A stretch of 58,868 bases of DNA from Chlorobiaceae bacterium (GTDB lineage Bacteria > Bacteroidota > Chlorobiia > Chlorobiales > Chlorobiaceae), in the NCBI GenBank assembly GCA_012972835.1, contig JABDHK010000031.1, positions 1 through 58,868 of the forward strand, in the 5' to 3' direction. The position numbers were made by a program, and so were the translations under genes. The stretch's first letter is position 1. Each line of letters begins with the position of its first letter. Below, one piece after another: positions 19,954 through 28,203 of the stretch. The notes under the pieces are model-generated. The model made no database searches, had not been told where the DNA came from, and saw nothing but the letters and a program-made list of their open reading frames with translations.

Positions 19954-19976
19954 AACTACTTTTCAGAAAAGTAGTT
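19954..19976. other. Perfect hairpin between the ABC lipoprotein gene and bchF
   Basis: AACTACTTTTC (19954-19964) and GAAAAGTAGTT (19966-19976) form an 11-bp palindrome with a one-base centre. On the minus strand it lies 62 nt past the lipoprotein gene's stop and is followed by ATACTATTTTTGCC, so it could be that gene's terminator. It also lies 38 bp upstream of the bchF start and could be an operator for the bch operon. The sequence does not decide between these. Confidence 0.5.
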
Positions 19977-20038
19977 GAATATAGTAAAAATCGGTAGTGG
20001 CGACAAATGACGTCCTAATAATCTCTTGCGAGTGGCTC

Positions 20039-21739
20039 TTATTCGATGCTCCATTCAAAGGCGTTGTAGAGCGTCGAGATAAGGTTGACATCAGGGTTTT
20101 TCAGATGGCGGTTGAATCCTTCAAGCTCATCGTAGTAATAGAGAAATGTTCTCGGTTGCTCCTCGTGCAGAATCTTCTGGTAGCTTTTCCACAGCGCCAC
20201 TTTACGGTCACCGGGAAGTGGATGGTTGAGTTCTGCAATAATTGAGTCAAGCGCCTGGTTTTGAAAGGCTGATGAGTTGAAGGTATGTTTTGCAAAATCA
20301 GATCCCCATATAATAAGCTGGAAGGGGAGTGTTTCGGCGGCCATGCCGGAGAGTGCTGCCTCGTAACGGAACTCGTTCTGGTTTTTTAGAAAGATAAGGC
20401 TCTCGTCAAATTTCAGATGGCAGTCGATGCCGATCTCCCTGAGGTTCTGCTGAACAATGGTGGCGGCATAGTTGCGCCTTGGGTTGCCGACCGGCGCTGC
20501 AAGCTCAAAAGAGAACTTTTTCCCGTTTTTCTGGAGAATACCGTCCTGGCCAAGCTTCCAACCGGCCTCATGCAGCAAGGCTGATGCTTTTGCCGGGTTA
20601 TAGCTGTAGGGGTCAAGCGAGGTGTTGGTTATAGCTTTGTAGGCTGGCGACAGGGAGGTGTTCACAATAGTAGCGTGTTCAGGCCCCATGAAGCCATCAA
20701 TGATTGATTGGCGGTCAATGGCCAAGGTGAGCGCCAGGCGGACCAACTTGTTGCCAAAAAAGGCGTTCGGACGAACTCTGCCGCTTTTGCGATACTCCTC
20801 CCCATCAATATTAAGCCAGACAATACTGTCGAAGTATCGGTTCTTTACCGGTTTGATGACGATTGAAGGTGTTGTTTTGGCAAGCTCTTTACAATCTTTT
20901 GGATTGATTCCTCCAGCAGAGATCATGGCATCAATCTCTCCTGATTTCAGCATGGAAAGCCGGGTCGTGTATTCAGGTACAACAAGAAAAATCAGAGAGT
21001 TTATTGCGGCAGGTTTTGGCAGCATTGATAAGGGGTTTCTGACAAGTTCGAGTTTTGTCTGGCGTGTCCACTTTTTCACTTTGAATGCTCCTGCACTCAC
21101 TACCGGTATTTCAGATGCCCTGCTGCGAATCTCGTCCGGTGAAAATGCTTTAAAGATATGCTCGGCGACCGGCATCAAATCGTTGAAATGATCAAGCACA
21201 ATATCGTTGTTCATCGCCTTGTTAAAATGCAGCACAAGCGTTGAGTCGTCAGGAGTTTCAACCGCCCGCCCAATATCGGCTGTGCCATCAGGAAGCAGCT
21301 GCAAATCGTTGAGATAGTGCTGCCGCGAAGTGGCAATTTTTGGGTTCTTGTATAAACTGTAGGAGTATTTAAAGTCATGTGATGTAACTTTTACCCCATC
21401 CTCCCATACCACCCCGTTCCGAAGGTGGAAGGTGACCTGTTTTCCATCCTTTGAAAACTCCCAGCTTTTAGCGGTATTGGGCAGAAAGGTTATGATGCCT
21501 TTACTCTCATCATAAGAAGCTTTGACCAGCGCAGGGTAGAGCAGGGCACAGACCTCCCGCGACATGGAGAGCTGTATAAGCAGGGGGTTGAGATAGTCGA
21601 AATCTGCAGAGATCCCGGCAATAATCCGGTTGCGCCGAAGTTCTTCAGAGTTGTTCCTGCAGGATGAGGTTATTGTTATCAGTAGAAGTACTAATATGGT
21701 CAAGAGCTTTTTTTGCGGACTGAATATTCTCATCATCAA
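20039..21739 (-). CDS. ABC transporter solute-binding lipoprotein, peptide/nickel (family 5) type
   Basis: A 566-residue extracytoplasmic solute-binding protein of the DppA/OppA family. The N terminus has a hydrophobic signal (LLTILVLLLITIT) ending at a cysteine in TSSC, an imperfect lipobox, so it is probably membrane-tethered. The family body is recognisable: FDYLNPLL, LARSWEFS-like KSWEFSKDG followed by FHLRNGVVWEDG, and LALTLAIDRQSIIDG near residue 340. The stretch YSYNPAKASALLHEAGW is also typical. The frame opens TTG ATG ATG; one of the ATG codons is the likelier start. The window's only permease of this type is at 30342-31835, about 8.6 kb away. The ligand is unknown. Confidence 0.88.
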   Translation of the reverse strand: MMMRIFSPQKKLLTILVLLLITITSSCRNNSEELRRNRIIAGISADFDYLNPLLIQLSMSREVCALLYPALVKASYDESKGIITFLPNTAKSWEFSKDGKQVTFHLRNGVVWEDGVKVTSHDFKYSYSLYKNPKIATSRQHYLNDLQLLPDGTADIGRAVETPDDSTLVLHFNKAMNNDIVLDHFNDLMPVAEHIFKAFSPDEIRSRASEIPVVSAGAFKVKKWTRQTKLELVRNPLSMLPKPAAINSLIFLVVPEYTTRLSMLKSGEIDAMISAGGINPKDCKELAKTTPSIVIKPVKNRYFDSIVWLNIDGEEYRKSGRVRPNAFFGNKLVRLALTLAIDRQSIIDGFMGPEHATIVNTSLSPAYKAITNTSLDPYSYNPAKASALLHEAGWKLGQDGILQKNGKKFSFELAAPVGNPRRNYAATIVQQNLREIGIDCHLKFDESLIFLKNQNEFRYEAALSGMAAETLPFQLIIWGSDFAKHTFNSSAFQNQALDSIIAELNHPLPGDRKVALWKSYQKILHEEQPRTFLYYYDELEGFNRHLKNPDVNLISTLYNAFEWSIE

Positions 21740-21980
21740 TTATTTGTATTAAAATTCTCTCAGTCCATGAGGTATCCATCTTTTTTCCACTCACCTCATC
21801 AAAGTAGTGAAAAACTTAAAAAAACCGGATCACCTTTTGCCATTTGCACTGAAGGCGCAGTTCAGCGAGCTCATACTGGCGTTGGGGAGCAGATGAAGAG
21901 CAGCAGTGAAGCCAAAAAGTGATAGCGTTTTGGTCACGTTGTCGCAGCGGGCAGTATGCGGTAAAACAAGAACTTACATT

Positions 21981-24617
21981 CTACTTGAGCAGCCCATGCA
22001 ACAATTCAAGAAGTTCGCTTTTGCTGATTGGTTTGGTAATGAAGCTGTCACACCCAGTCTCTCTGGCTTTCTCTCTATCCTCCTTTGAGGTAAATGCAGA
22101 CTGTATAATAACCGGCAGATCAGGTCGCAACTCTTTGATGAGCCTTGTAGCCTCAAAACCGTTCATAACCGGCATTTTAATATCCATAAGCACCAGATTG
22201 ATCTCCGGGTGATGCTGAACAAGCTCCACTGCTTCCCAACCGTTTTCGGCACAGAGGATAGTGCTGTTTTCATCTTTGAGGTTCTTTTTAAGCAGAATCG
22301 TACTTAGATCATCATCTTCGACGATGAGAATAGTCAATGCCGGAGCTGAATCAGCACTGTCCTGGTTGGTGTCAGAAGAGCTCACTGCTATATTTACAGG
22401 TTTATAGGGCAGTGTAAAGGAGACGGTCGTTCCAGCACCCTCAACTGATTCGACATGGATTGTGCCGCCCAGCATTTCAACGAATGCCTTGGTGATGCTC
22501 AACCCAAGTCCTGATCCCTCGTGGGCACGTGTCAACGAGTTATCTACCTGGTGAAATCGCTCAAAAATCTTCTCTTTTTTGCCGTCAGGAATACCGATAC
22601 CTGAATCAATCACAAAAAACTCAAGCATGTTTTTCTTTTTGCTGTAGCCGAAATCAATGCCGCCTTTTAAGGTGAATTTAAGGGCATTCTGGATGAGGTT
22701 GGTCAATATCTGTATGAGTTTTCCGCTGTCGGTTGTGATGATGCTTTCGTTGTCAGGTAAGCCTTTTGTACAGCTTAAGCGTAATTCTTTTTTGTTTGCT
22801 TCAAGGCTGGAAAATGCCAGGAGATCATGCAAAAGGTGATTGACCGAGGTTTCAGACTCTACCGGTTTTGCTTCTTTTGCATCAATCTTTGAAATATCCA
22901 TGAGGTCATTGATGAGATCCAGCATGCGCTGACCACTCTGATGAATGAGAGCTATATATTCGCCCTTTTCCTCTCCGGTAAGATGAGGATCTTTGAGGAG
23001 TTCTGAAAAGCCGAGAATACCGTTCATCGGGGTTCGTATTTCATGGTTTATATTGGCCAGAAAAGCTGATTTCAAGCGGTCGCTCTCTTCTGCTGCCTGT
23101 TTGCGCTCGGTGATATCATGAATGATTGCATAGAGAATGCTTTTCCCGTCAATTTCGACCGGAGTGCTGAATATCTCAACATCTCGAACTGACCCATCTG
23201 CTCTCTTATGGCGAACCAGGAATATGCTTTGTTGCGTGAGTTTTGATTTTTCCGGGTTGGCTTTCACTTCCTCTGGAGTAACGTTGGTGATTTGCTGAAT
23301 GCGCATCTTGCGGAGAGTTTCTCTCGACCACCCATAAAAGTTTGCAGCTGCATGATTGACATCCATGATATTGCCGGTATCAGGGTCCAGAAGAATCATG
23401 ACCGCAGAGTGATTTTCAAAGAGCGTTCTGAATCGTTCTTCACTTTTTTTCAGTGCATCATCTTGCTGCTTTTGCTCGGTGATGTCGTTAATAATACAGT
23501 AGAAGAGCGCTTTACCCTCATTCTCGGGTTTATTTAATACTAATAATTCAACATCTCGGATGGAACCATCGGCTCTTCTGTGGCTCACTGAAAACCGGTT
23601 TTGCTTAGATGTCATTATTTGTTCCCTCTCCGCCAGCACAAGCTCAGGTGGGTTCAAAGTGATCTCTTCTACATTTATTGTACACAGCTTTTCAATAGGC
23701 CATCCATAAAACATTGCTGCGGAAGGGTTGGCTTCAATGATATTCCCTTTATTATCAACTACCACCATGATGGAGGAATGTCCCTCAAACAGTTCACGTA
23801 ACTGTTCTCTGCTATTCTTCAGCAGAGCTTCTTCAGCAAGCTTTTTTGCTGTAATATCTGTGGCAATACCAATGATAAACGGAATGTCGTTAATAATCAT
23901 TCTTTTACCGGATACCTGATGCCATCGAAATTCAGGTCCACCATGAAGAAGCACTTTTATTTCTGCACTATCTTCTTCGCCATTTTTGAGAACATTCAAT
24001 ATTTTTTCTGCGATAACAGGGCGGTCATCAGGGTGAATAGACTCAAGAGCGAAGCTGTTGCGCATTGCACTGTCAGTTTTTCCTATGATAACATCCCGTT
24101 CATAAACATTCCACTTGACGAATCTTCCTTCGGCATCAAGCACATAGAACCCACCTGGAATCGATTCAACGAGTGCACTGTTGAAGATTTGCAAAGTTGT
24201 CATCTCCTTTTCAGCCCTCTTCAGCTCAGTGATATCCTGTCCAGTTATATAAAGCTGGGTAATTGTTCCATTGCTATCAGGAATAGGGTAAATTGTATTA
24301 CGAATACAATTTCCGTCTCGTTCGTCTTCAAAAATGATGTGTCTTGCTGTATGGAAGGCTACTTCTACTTTTTCTCTGCGGCTTGCTGCCAATTCAGGGG
24401 ATAAAAGATCAAAAGCGTTCCGATTGATAAGCTCATGAACCTCTTTACCAAATATCGCAGCAAAGGCCTTGTTTGCTTCAAGAATAGTCCCATCCTGATC
24501 GATAACAAATGAGGACTCACAGCTATCAAGCGCAGCAAGGAGCGTCTTGTAGCGATGCTCAAAACTGCCGTTACTATCGCAGCTATTATCACTATTGTTC
24601 TGCATGTGAGCGGGCAC
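21981..24617 (-). CDS. Soluble hybrid histidine kinase with four PAS domains and a receiver
   Basis: An 878-residue cytoplasmic signalling protein with no transmembrane helix. Four PAS/PAC units cover about residues 20-135, 145-260, 268-382 and 392-506, each ending in a D-I-T-E/A-x-K element. HisKA follows with phospho-acceptor H525 in NINHEIRTP, then the HATPase domain with NLIQNALKF (N box), DSGIGIP (G1) and GSGLGLSI (G2). A C-terminal receiver has phospho-acceptor D812 in LVLMDIKMP. The likely start is GTG at 24617 or ATG at 24605. No response-regulator output partner is adjacent. The sensed signal cannot be read; PAS repeats of this type often sense redox, oxygen or light. PAS domains 3 and 4 are alike and look like a duplication. 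Confidence 0.92.
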   Translation of the reverse strand: MPAHMQNNSDNSCDSNGSFEHRYKTLLAALDSCESSFVIDQDGTILEANKAFAAIFGKEVHELINRNAFDLLSPELAASRREKVEVAFHTARHIIFEDERDGNCIRNTIYPIPDSNGTITQLYITGQDITELKRAEKEMTTLQIFNSALVESIPGGFYVLDAEGRFVKWNVYERDVIIGKTDSAMRNSFALESIHPDDRPVIAEKILNVLKNGEEDSAEIKVLLHGGPEFRWHQVSGKRMIINDIPFIIGIATDITAKKLAEEALLKNSREQLRELFEGHSSIMVVVDNKGNIIEANPSAAMFYGWPIEKLCTINVEEITLNPPELVLAEREQIMTSKQNRFSVSHRRADGSIRDVELLVLNKPENEGKALFYCIINDITEQKQQDDALKKSEERFRTLFENHSAVMILLDPDTGNIMDVNHAAANFYGWSRETLRKMRIQQITNVTPEEVKANPEKSKLTQQSIFLVRHKRADGSVRDVEIFSTPVEIDGKSILYAIIHDITERKQAAEESDRLKSAFLANINHEIRTPMNGILGFSELLKDPHLTGEEKGEYIALIHQSGQRMLDLINDLMDISKIDAKEAKPVESETSVNHLLHDLLAFSSLEANKKELRLSCTKGLPDNESIITTDSGKLIQILTNLIQNALKFTLKGGIDFGYSKKKNMLEFFVIDSGIGIPDGKKEKIFERFHQVDNSLTRAHEGSGLGLSITKAFVEMLGGTIHVESVEGAGTTVSFTLPYKPVNIAVSSSDTNQDSADSAPALTILIVEDDDLSTILLKKNLKDENSTILCAENGWEAVELVQHHPEINLVLMDIKMPVMNGFEATRLIKELRPDLPVIIQSAFTSKEDREKARETGCDSFITKPISKSELLELLHGLLK

Positions 24618-24917
24618 ATTTATCTCGTAAAAAAAGTATTTATAGAAAATATACGTATCGGAGACGGTTTCCCTAATGTGATTAAATAATCTGGCGCATA
24701 TTGTCTCTTTATGGTCAAGTAAACATCGGTTTTAGATAAGCAGATTCTCTCTTAAAGAAGCTCTGCTTAAAGCATGATGCGGCGTTGCAGGGATGGAGCA
24801 GTTGCTGACCGCATCCCAGAGCAGCAAGCAGTCGCAGGCAGTCTGCGAACGTGGAGGGGGATTGTTGATGTGCCGCATGGGGGAGCGGCTGCCTGAGATT
24901 TTCTGATTACCTCTCTA
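24618..24917. other. 300-bp intergenic region with one inverted repeat
   Basis: Between the RTX-like gene (ends 24918) and the hybrid kinase (starts 24617). An 8-bp inverted repeat TAAGCAGA / TCTGCTTA (24737-24744 and 24762-24769) with a 17-nt loop may be the RTX gene's terminator, but it lacks a T-tract. The stretch 24775-24900 is more GC-rich than its surroundings and holds no convincing gene on either strand; it may be decayed coding DNA. The kinase promoter should lie at 24618-24720. Confidence 0.5.
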
Positions 24918-26165
24918 TCAGGCGAAGATAAAATCGCTGGCGTGGAGCGAACTTGTAAAACCGACCAGAGTGACAGAATCATTTCCGGCCTGTATAGTAG
25001 TGTCACCGTTCTGAACCAAAAATTGAAGATCACTAAAATGCTTTACACCTGCCACGTGACTGAATTCAATCTTGTCAGACAAGAGCTCGCTAAAGTCGTA
25101 GATAAAGTTTTGAGTGCCGACTGTCATTGATCCCTTATCCTTAAAAACAAACAGGTCATGACCTACTTGTTTGGATGCTGTCGAGGTGTTTTGTGCGTCG
25201 CCCCACATATTATTGTAAACGTTAATGCCGAGCCCTGCGATAAGGGTATTATACCCGCCACTGCTGTTCTCGGACATGGCAAAAGCATCACCAATGAGAT
25301 CATTTTCAACAAATCCCGCATTACTTGAATTATTTCCACCCGTCAGAGTATTGTGACCTCCCGAAGCACTCCCAGACATGAAATAAGCATCACCAAAGAT
25401 TTCATTTTGCGCAACACCCGAACCACTACCGGAAATATTCCCTCCAATCAGGGTGTTGTGACCTCCTGAGGCGTGCTCCGTCATTGAGAAAGCATTTCCG
25501 ACGAGGAGATTACCAATTATCGACTCATCGGCAGAGTTGTTCCCTCCAGTCAGGGTATTGTGACCTCCTGAGGCATAACCGGACATGACGCCATCATCTG
25601 CGGTATCCGGGTTAAAGGCAGAATCACCAAATATATAATTCACAAATAACATATTATTACTGGAGTTGTTACCGCCAATCAGGGTATTATGTCCTCCCGT
25701 AGCATTCCCTGTCATATTGGAAGCATCGCCAATGAGAAAATTACCTATTGTGCCCCCATTATCGATCAAGTTGCTACCGCCAATCAGGGTATTATGCCCT
25801 CCCGTGGCATTGTCGCTCATTGAGTATGCATCACCGTAAATGTAATTAAGAAGCCCCCCACCGTTGTTGTTTCCTCCAGTCAGGGTATTGTGACCTCCCG
25901 CAGCATTTCCTGACATGGAATAAGCATCACCATAGATGTGATTCTCAAGAGAGCCACTTTCATTGGAGTTGTTCCCGCCACTCAAAATATTGTGTCCTCC
26001 CGAAGTATTCCCTGTCATGTCATAAGCATTCCCATAAAGGGTATTGGTCATATCAAGAGTCATGCTCACGTCATTTCCGCCAATGAGCGTATTATGACCA
26101 CCAGGATTGCCATAGAGCTCATTGTTTTGATCATCAATGCCGATTTGAATAGTGGTTTTTGACAT
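24918..26165 (-). CDS. RTX-like secreted repeat protein with type I secretion C terminus
   Basis: A 415-residue protein without an N-terminal signal peptide. Residues ~20-325 contain nine repeats of about 32-40 residues, each with GGHNTLxGGNN followed by a Y/FGDAxxM segment. The Gly-Gly-Asn-rich pattern resembles calcium-binding RTX nonapeptide repeats, though it is not the canonical GGxGxDxUx. The C-terminal ~80 residues (DLFVFKDKG, IYDFSELLSDKIEFS, VTLVGF, LHASDFIFA) match the end domain of RTX proteins exported by type I secretion. The start follows a strong AAGGAGAG ribosome-binding site. No type I exporter genes are in the window. Extracellular calcium-binding or surface function is inferred. 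Confidence 0.82.
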   Translation of the reverse strand: MSKTTIQIGIDDQNNELYGNPGGHNTLIGGNDVSMTLDMTNTLYGNAYDMTGNTSGGHNILSGGNNSNESGSLENHIYGDAYSMSGNAAGGHNTLTGGNNNGGGLLNYIYGDAYSMSDNATGGHNTLIGGSNLIDNGGTIGNFLIGDASNMTGNATGGHNTLIGGNNSSNNMLFVNYIFGDSAFNPDTADDGVMSGYASGGHNTLTGGNNSADESIIGNLLVGNAFSMTEHASGGHNTLIGGNISGSGSGVAQNEIFGDAYFMSGSASGGHNTLTGGNNSSNAGFVENDLIGDAFAMSENSSGGYNTLIAGLGINVYNNMWGDAQNTSTASKQVGHDLFVFKDKGSMTVGTQNFIYDFSELLSDKIEFSHVAGVKHFSDLQFLVQNGDTTIQAGNDSVTLVGFTSSLHASDFIFA

Positions 26166-26535
26166 TTCAACTCTCCTTGTTAATTAAATGTTTATAGAAA
26201 TTAACTATAACCTTAACCATGCGACAGAGATCCTCAAACAAGTGGGTTACATGTTGAGGTATAATTAAGTATATTGTAAAAAAAAGATAAAAAGAAGTTC
26301 TTAATATGCGAAATATAGTATTCAAGGGTGAGTATATTGCAATATCATCTCGTAATTAAGGTAATTGCACAGCCAGAGCCGACACCTGCTCAGACCTCAG
26401 CGTCTTTGAGTGCGGTTGCAGCAGGGGCAGGCGATGATTCACAGGTTTATGGCATTTAAGCTAATAAAACTGTAAATTATCACAGTGAAATACTATATGG
26501 TATAGCGAAATAACTTATATCGCAGGGAGGTTATT
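26166..26535. other. 370-bp AT-rich gap upstream of the RTX-like gene
   Basis: The left part holds the RTX-like gene's ribosome-binding site and an AT-rich promoter region with TATAAA on the minus strand. The rest has no convincing gene. A 43-codon GTG frame (26328-26459) encodes a Pro/Ala/Ser-rich peptide without a spaced Shine-Dalgarno sequence and was not accepted. Confidence 0.5.
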
Positions 26536-26646
26536 GTGGCAGGTTTTGTATTCACTCAGGAGATCAAGATCGGTGATTTACTTACCGCTGGGTCAGTACT
26601 GCTTGGTACCATCACTCTGCTATATGCCCTTAAAAAAATAAGTTAA
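26536..26646 (+). CDS. Tiny single-helix membrane protein
   Basis: A 36-codon frame starts with GTG at 26536 behind a strong ribosome-binding site (GGGAGG, spacing about 6). The peptide begins MAGFVFTQEIKIGDLL, continues with a single transmembrane helix (LTAGSVLLGTITLLYAL) and ends LKKIS. The pattern resembles the N terminus of longer membrane-anchored proteins common near restriction and defence genes, so it may be the surviving start of a truncated gene instead of a complete small protein. It lies in a patch with a broken hsdM and a broken vapC. Confidence 0.5.
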   Translation: MAGFVFTQEIKIGDLLTAGSVLLGTITLLYALKKIS

Positions 26647-26708
26647 AAAGCCAAACCCCTCGGTTAAGCGGATTACCCTGCCAGACAAGCGTTTGCCTGG
26701 AGTCTGTT

Positions 26709-27206
26709 TTAATCACGATCTATTACCTGATTGCCAATCGGTAAAGGAACCAACCCAAGTTCTTTAAGAAACTCGTTGTGTTTGTTTGTGGCTTTAACAA
26801 TTTGCTCTTCGAGGTTGACCAAATCAGCATGGACCGCAGTGAGGTCAATCTCTTCCTCTGCTCTTGCGGTGCTGATGTAGCGGGAGATATTCAGGTTGTA
26901 GCCGTTGGGGTGGTGATATTGGACTCTTGCCCATAAATCTTACCAATGCCATGCGCCCCCATCTTCTTGCGCACATTGAGCAGCAGCGAGCCGGAACCGC
27001 AGGCAAAGTCGAGCAGGCTTTGAAGATATTTCTTCTTGCCTGTGCCTGGCTCCTGACTATCGAGCGTGACAATGGCAGATAGAATGCTGGAGATTTGCTG
27101 CGGTGTATAGAACTCGCCCGCCTTCTTATCTGAACCGGCAGCAAACTGGCCGATCAGATATTCGTAAGCATCGCCAAGGGTATCGCTGTCTGTGGAAAAA
27201 TATAAC
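26709..27206 (-). pseudogene. hsdM: Type I restriction-modification methyltransferase hsdM, degraded
   Basis: Two pieces of a type I DNA methyltransferase are readable on the minus strand in different frames. The upstream piece (about 27206 down to 26910) starts at STDSDTLGDAYEYLIGQFAAG without the family's N-terminal ~200 residues. It includes the AdoMet motif FACGSGSLLL and ends at KIYGQESNITT. The downstream piece, shifted by one base, reads NGYNLNISRYIS, continues into LVNLEEQIVKATNKHNEFL, and stops at 26709. The catalytic NPPF/Y segment and much of the middle are missing. The gene therefore has a 5' truncation, an internal deletion and a frameshift near 26910. No hsdS or hsdR is present. 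Confidence 0.85.
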
Positions 27207-27229
27207 GACCAGGCAAGAGGAGGGGCGAA

Positions 27230-27457
27230 ATGACAACGGCCGAAAAGATTATAAAGACAGTACGGGAGCTACCTGAACCAATGCTGCATGAGTTATTGGA
27301 TTTTGCTGAAGTTTTAAAACAGAAAAAAGTCGCCGAAACATCTAGGCCAAGGAATATAGCTCAATCAATTCAACAGCGATTCAAAGACCTTGAGGCCGAA
27401 AATCTACCAATCCCATCACGGCAATTTTTTCGCACGCCACCCCAATTTAAACATTGA
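27230..27457 (+). CDS. Antitoxin of a VapBC-like toxin-antitoxin pair
   Basis: A 75-residue protein, MTTAEKIIKTVRELPEPMLHE, continuing LLDFAEVLKQKK. This resembles the DUF2281-type antitoxins that accompany PIN-domain toxins. The start has a very strong AGGAGG ribosome-binding site. Its stop overlaps the following ATG in TGATG, the usual arrangement for antitoxin-toxin coupling. The partner toxin is truncated, so the antitoxin is probably an orphan. It directly abuts the broken end of hsdM, which suggests insertion or deletion at that point. Confidence 0.75.
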   Translation: MTTAEKIIKTVRELPEPMLHELLDFAEVLKQKKVAETSRPRNIAQSIQQRFKDLEAENLPIPSRQFFRTPPQFKH

Positions 27458-27684
27458 TGAACAGTGCATTTTTGTTTGACACCAATGTCCTGTCAGAATT
27501 AATGCGCTCTCAGCCCGATGTACAGGTTTTGAAATGGTTCAATGCTCACTTTGATGCTCAGTGCTTTACCTCTTCAGTGACAAAAGCGGAAATCTTTCTC
27601 GGTATAGCATTGCTTCCATTCCACTTTAGTGTTGACATATATATGCCAACGCTTATTGAATCTGGCGCCATTGATTGTGGCTGA
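27457..27684 (+). pseudogene. PIN-domain toxin (VapC-like), 3'-truncated
   Basis: The reading frame from ATG 27457 encodes about 50 residues of a normal VapC: FLFDTNVLSELMR with the first catalytic Asp, then SSVTKAEIFLGIALLP with the second acidic residue. After about 27615 the sequence loses all similarity and ends FHFSVDIYM... The remaining two-thirds of the PIN fold, with the other acidic ligands, is gone, so the ribonuclease should be inactive. A frame one codon earlier (TTG 27454) is open but less likely as start. Confidence 0.75.
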
Positions 27685-27952
27685 TAACAAAAGCGGTGAG
27701 CGTACAGGATTGACCATACCCTGCCAATGGCAGCCAAATCTTCTCATATCCAACTGTTTCCAATAAATAACCCAGCCACTGCCTGCAATAATGCCGGGCC
27801 ATCCGGCCATCCGGCTAAAAAAAATCACGCTATTGCTGTAGATAAAAAAAAGATGAAGAAAAATAATAAATGTGTAGAATAAGTTGGAAGTATGCAATGT
27901 TATTGTTACTTTTTTATTGCTTTACTTTTCCAATGCAAAACCTATACCAGCC
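27685..27952. other. Gene-poor stretch after the truncated toxin
   Basis: No gene could be supported. A GC-rich palindromic spot GCCGGGCCATCCGGCCATCCGGC lies at 27793-27815 next to a run of eight A residues. A minus-strand frame across 27574-27897 has no recognisable domain. The stretch looks like debris of rearranged DNA. Confidence 0.4.
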
Positions 27953-28141
27953 ATGCATACACTTTCTTCATCCGAAACACATTGCCGCATTTTGGGAGCT
28001 ATCATTCTCTGCTATCTCGACCATCATCCGGAAGAGCACGACAACTGCCTGCAATTCCTTGCCGATATGGAGGCCTTGATGATGGAATGCAAAGTGATGC
28101 TGGGCAACCTCTCTGGTTGCATCTCTTGCCAGGGAAACTGA
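27953..28141 (+). CDS. Small hypothetical protein
   Basis: A 62-residue frame from ATG 27953, rich in Cys, His and Leu (LGAIILCYLDHHPEEHDNCL, then ending GNLSGCISCQGN). A TTG start at 27884 would add a hydrophobic, signal-like N terminus of 23 residues. Neither start has a Shine-Dalgarno sequence. No family is recognised. The residue pattern looks protein-like, but overlapping frames are also open and this could be a gene remnant. Confidence 0.35.
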   Translation: MHTLSSSETHCRILGAIILCYLDHHPEEHDNCLQFLADMEALMMECKVMLGNLSGCISCQGN

Positions 28142-28147
28142 TCTCTC

Positions 28148-28203
28148 TATAAAGAAGCGTTGAAACCCTGAAGGGCAGGGGAGAGGCACCTATCTTCTTT
28201 ATA
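28148..28203. other. Inverted repeat at the end of the HTH gene
   Basis: TATAAAGAAG (28148-28157) and CTTCTTTATA (28194-28203) are perfect inverted copies with a 36-nt loop that itself contains CCCTGAAGGG. The right arm overlaps the stop codon of the minus-strand HTH gene. This might be a terminator-like structure or an element boundary. Confidence 0.4.

Noticed and set aside
26328-26459. GTG frame of 43 codons, Pro/Ala/Ser-rich
   Set aside because: The AAGG directly abuts the start codon, so there is no usable ribosome-binding site, and the composition is not protein-like.
27574-27897. 107-codon minus-strand frame, considered as a mobile-element remnant
   Set aside because: No transposase, intron or reverse-transcriptase motif is visible; the hydrophobic start comes from an AT-rich stretch.
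27968-28189. 73-codon minus-strand frame opposite the small hypothetical gene
   Set aside because: It has no recognisable motif and lies antisense to a frame that looks at least as protein-like.
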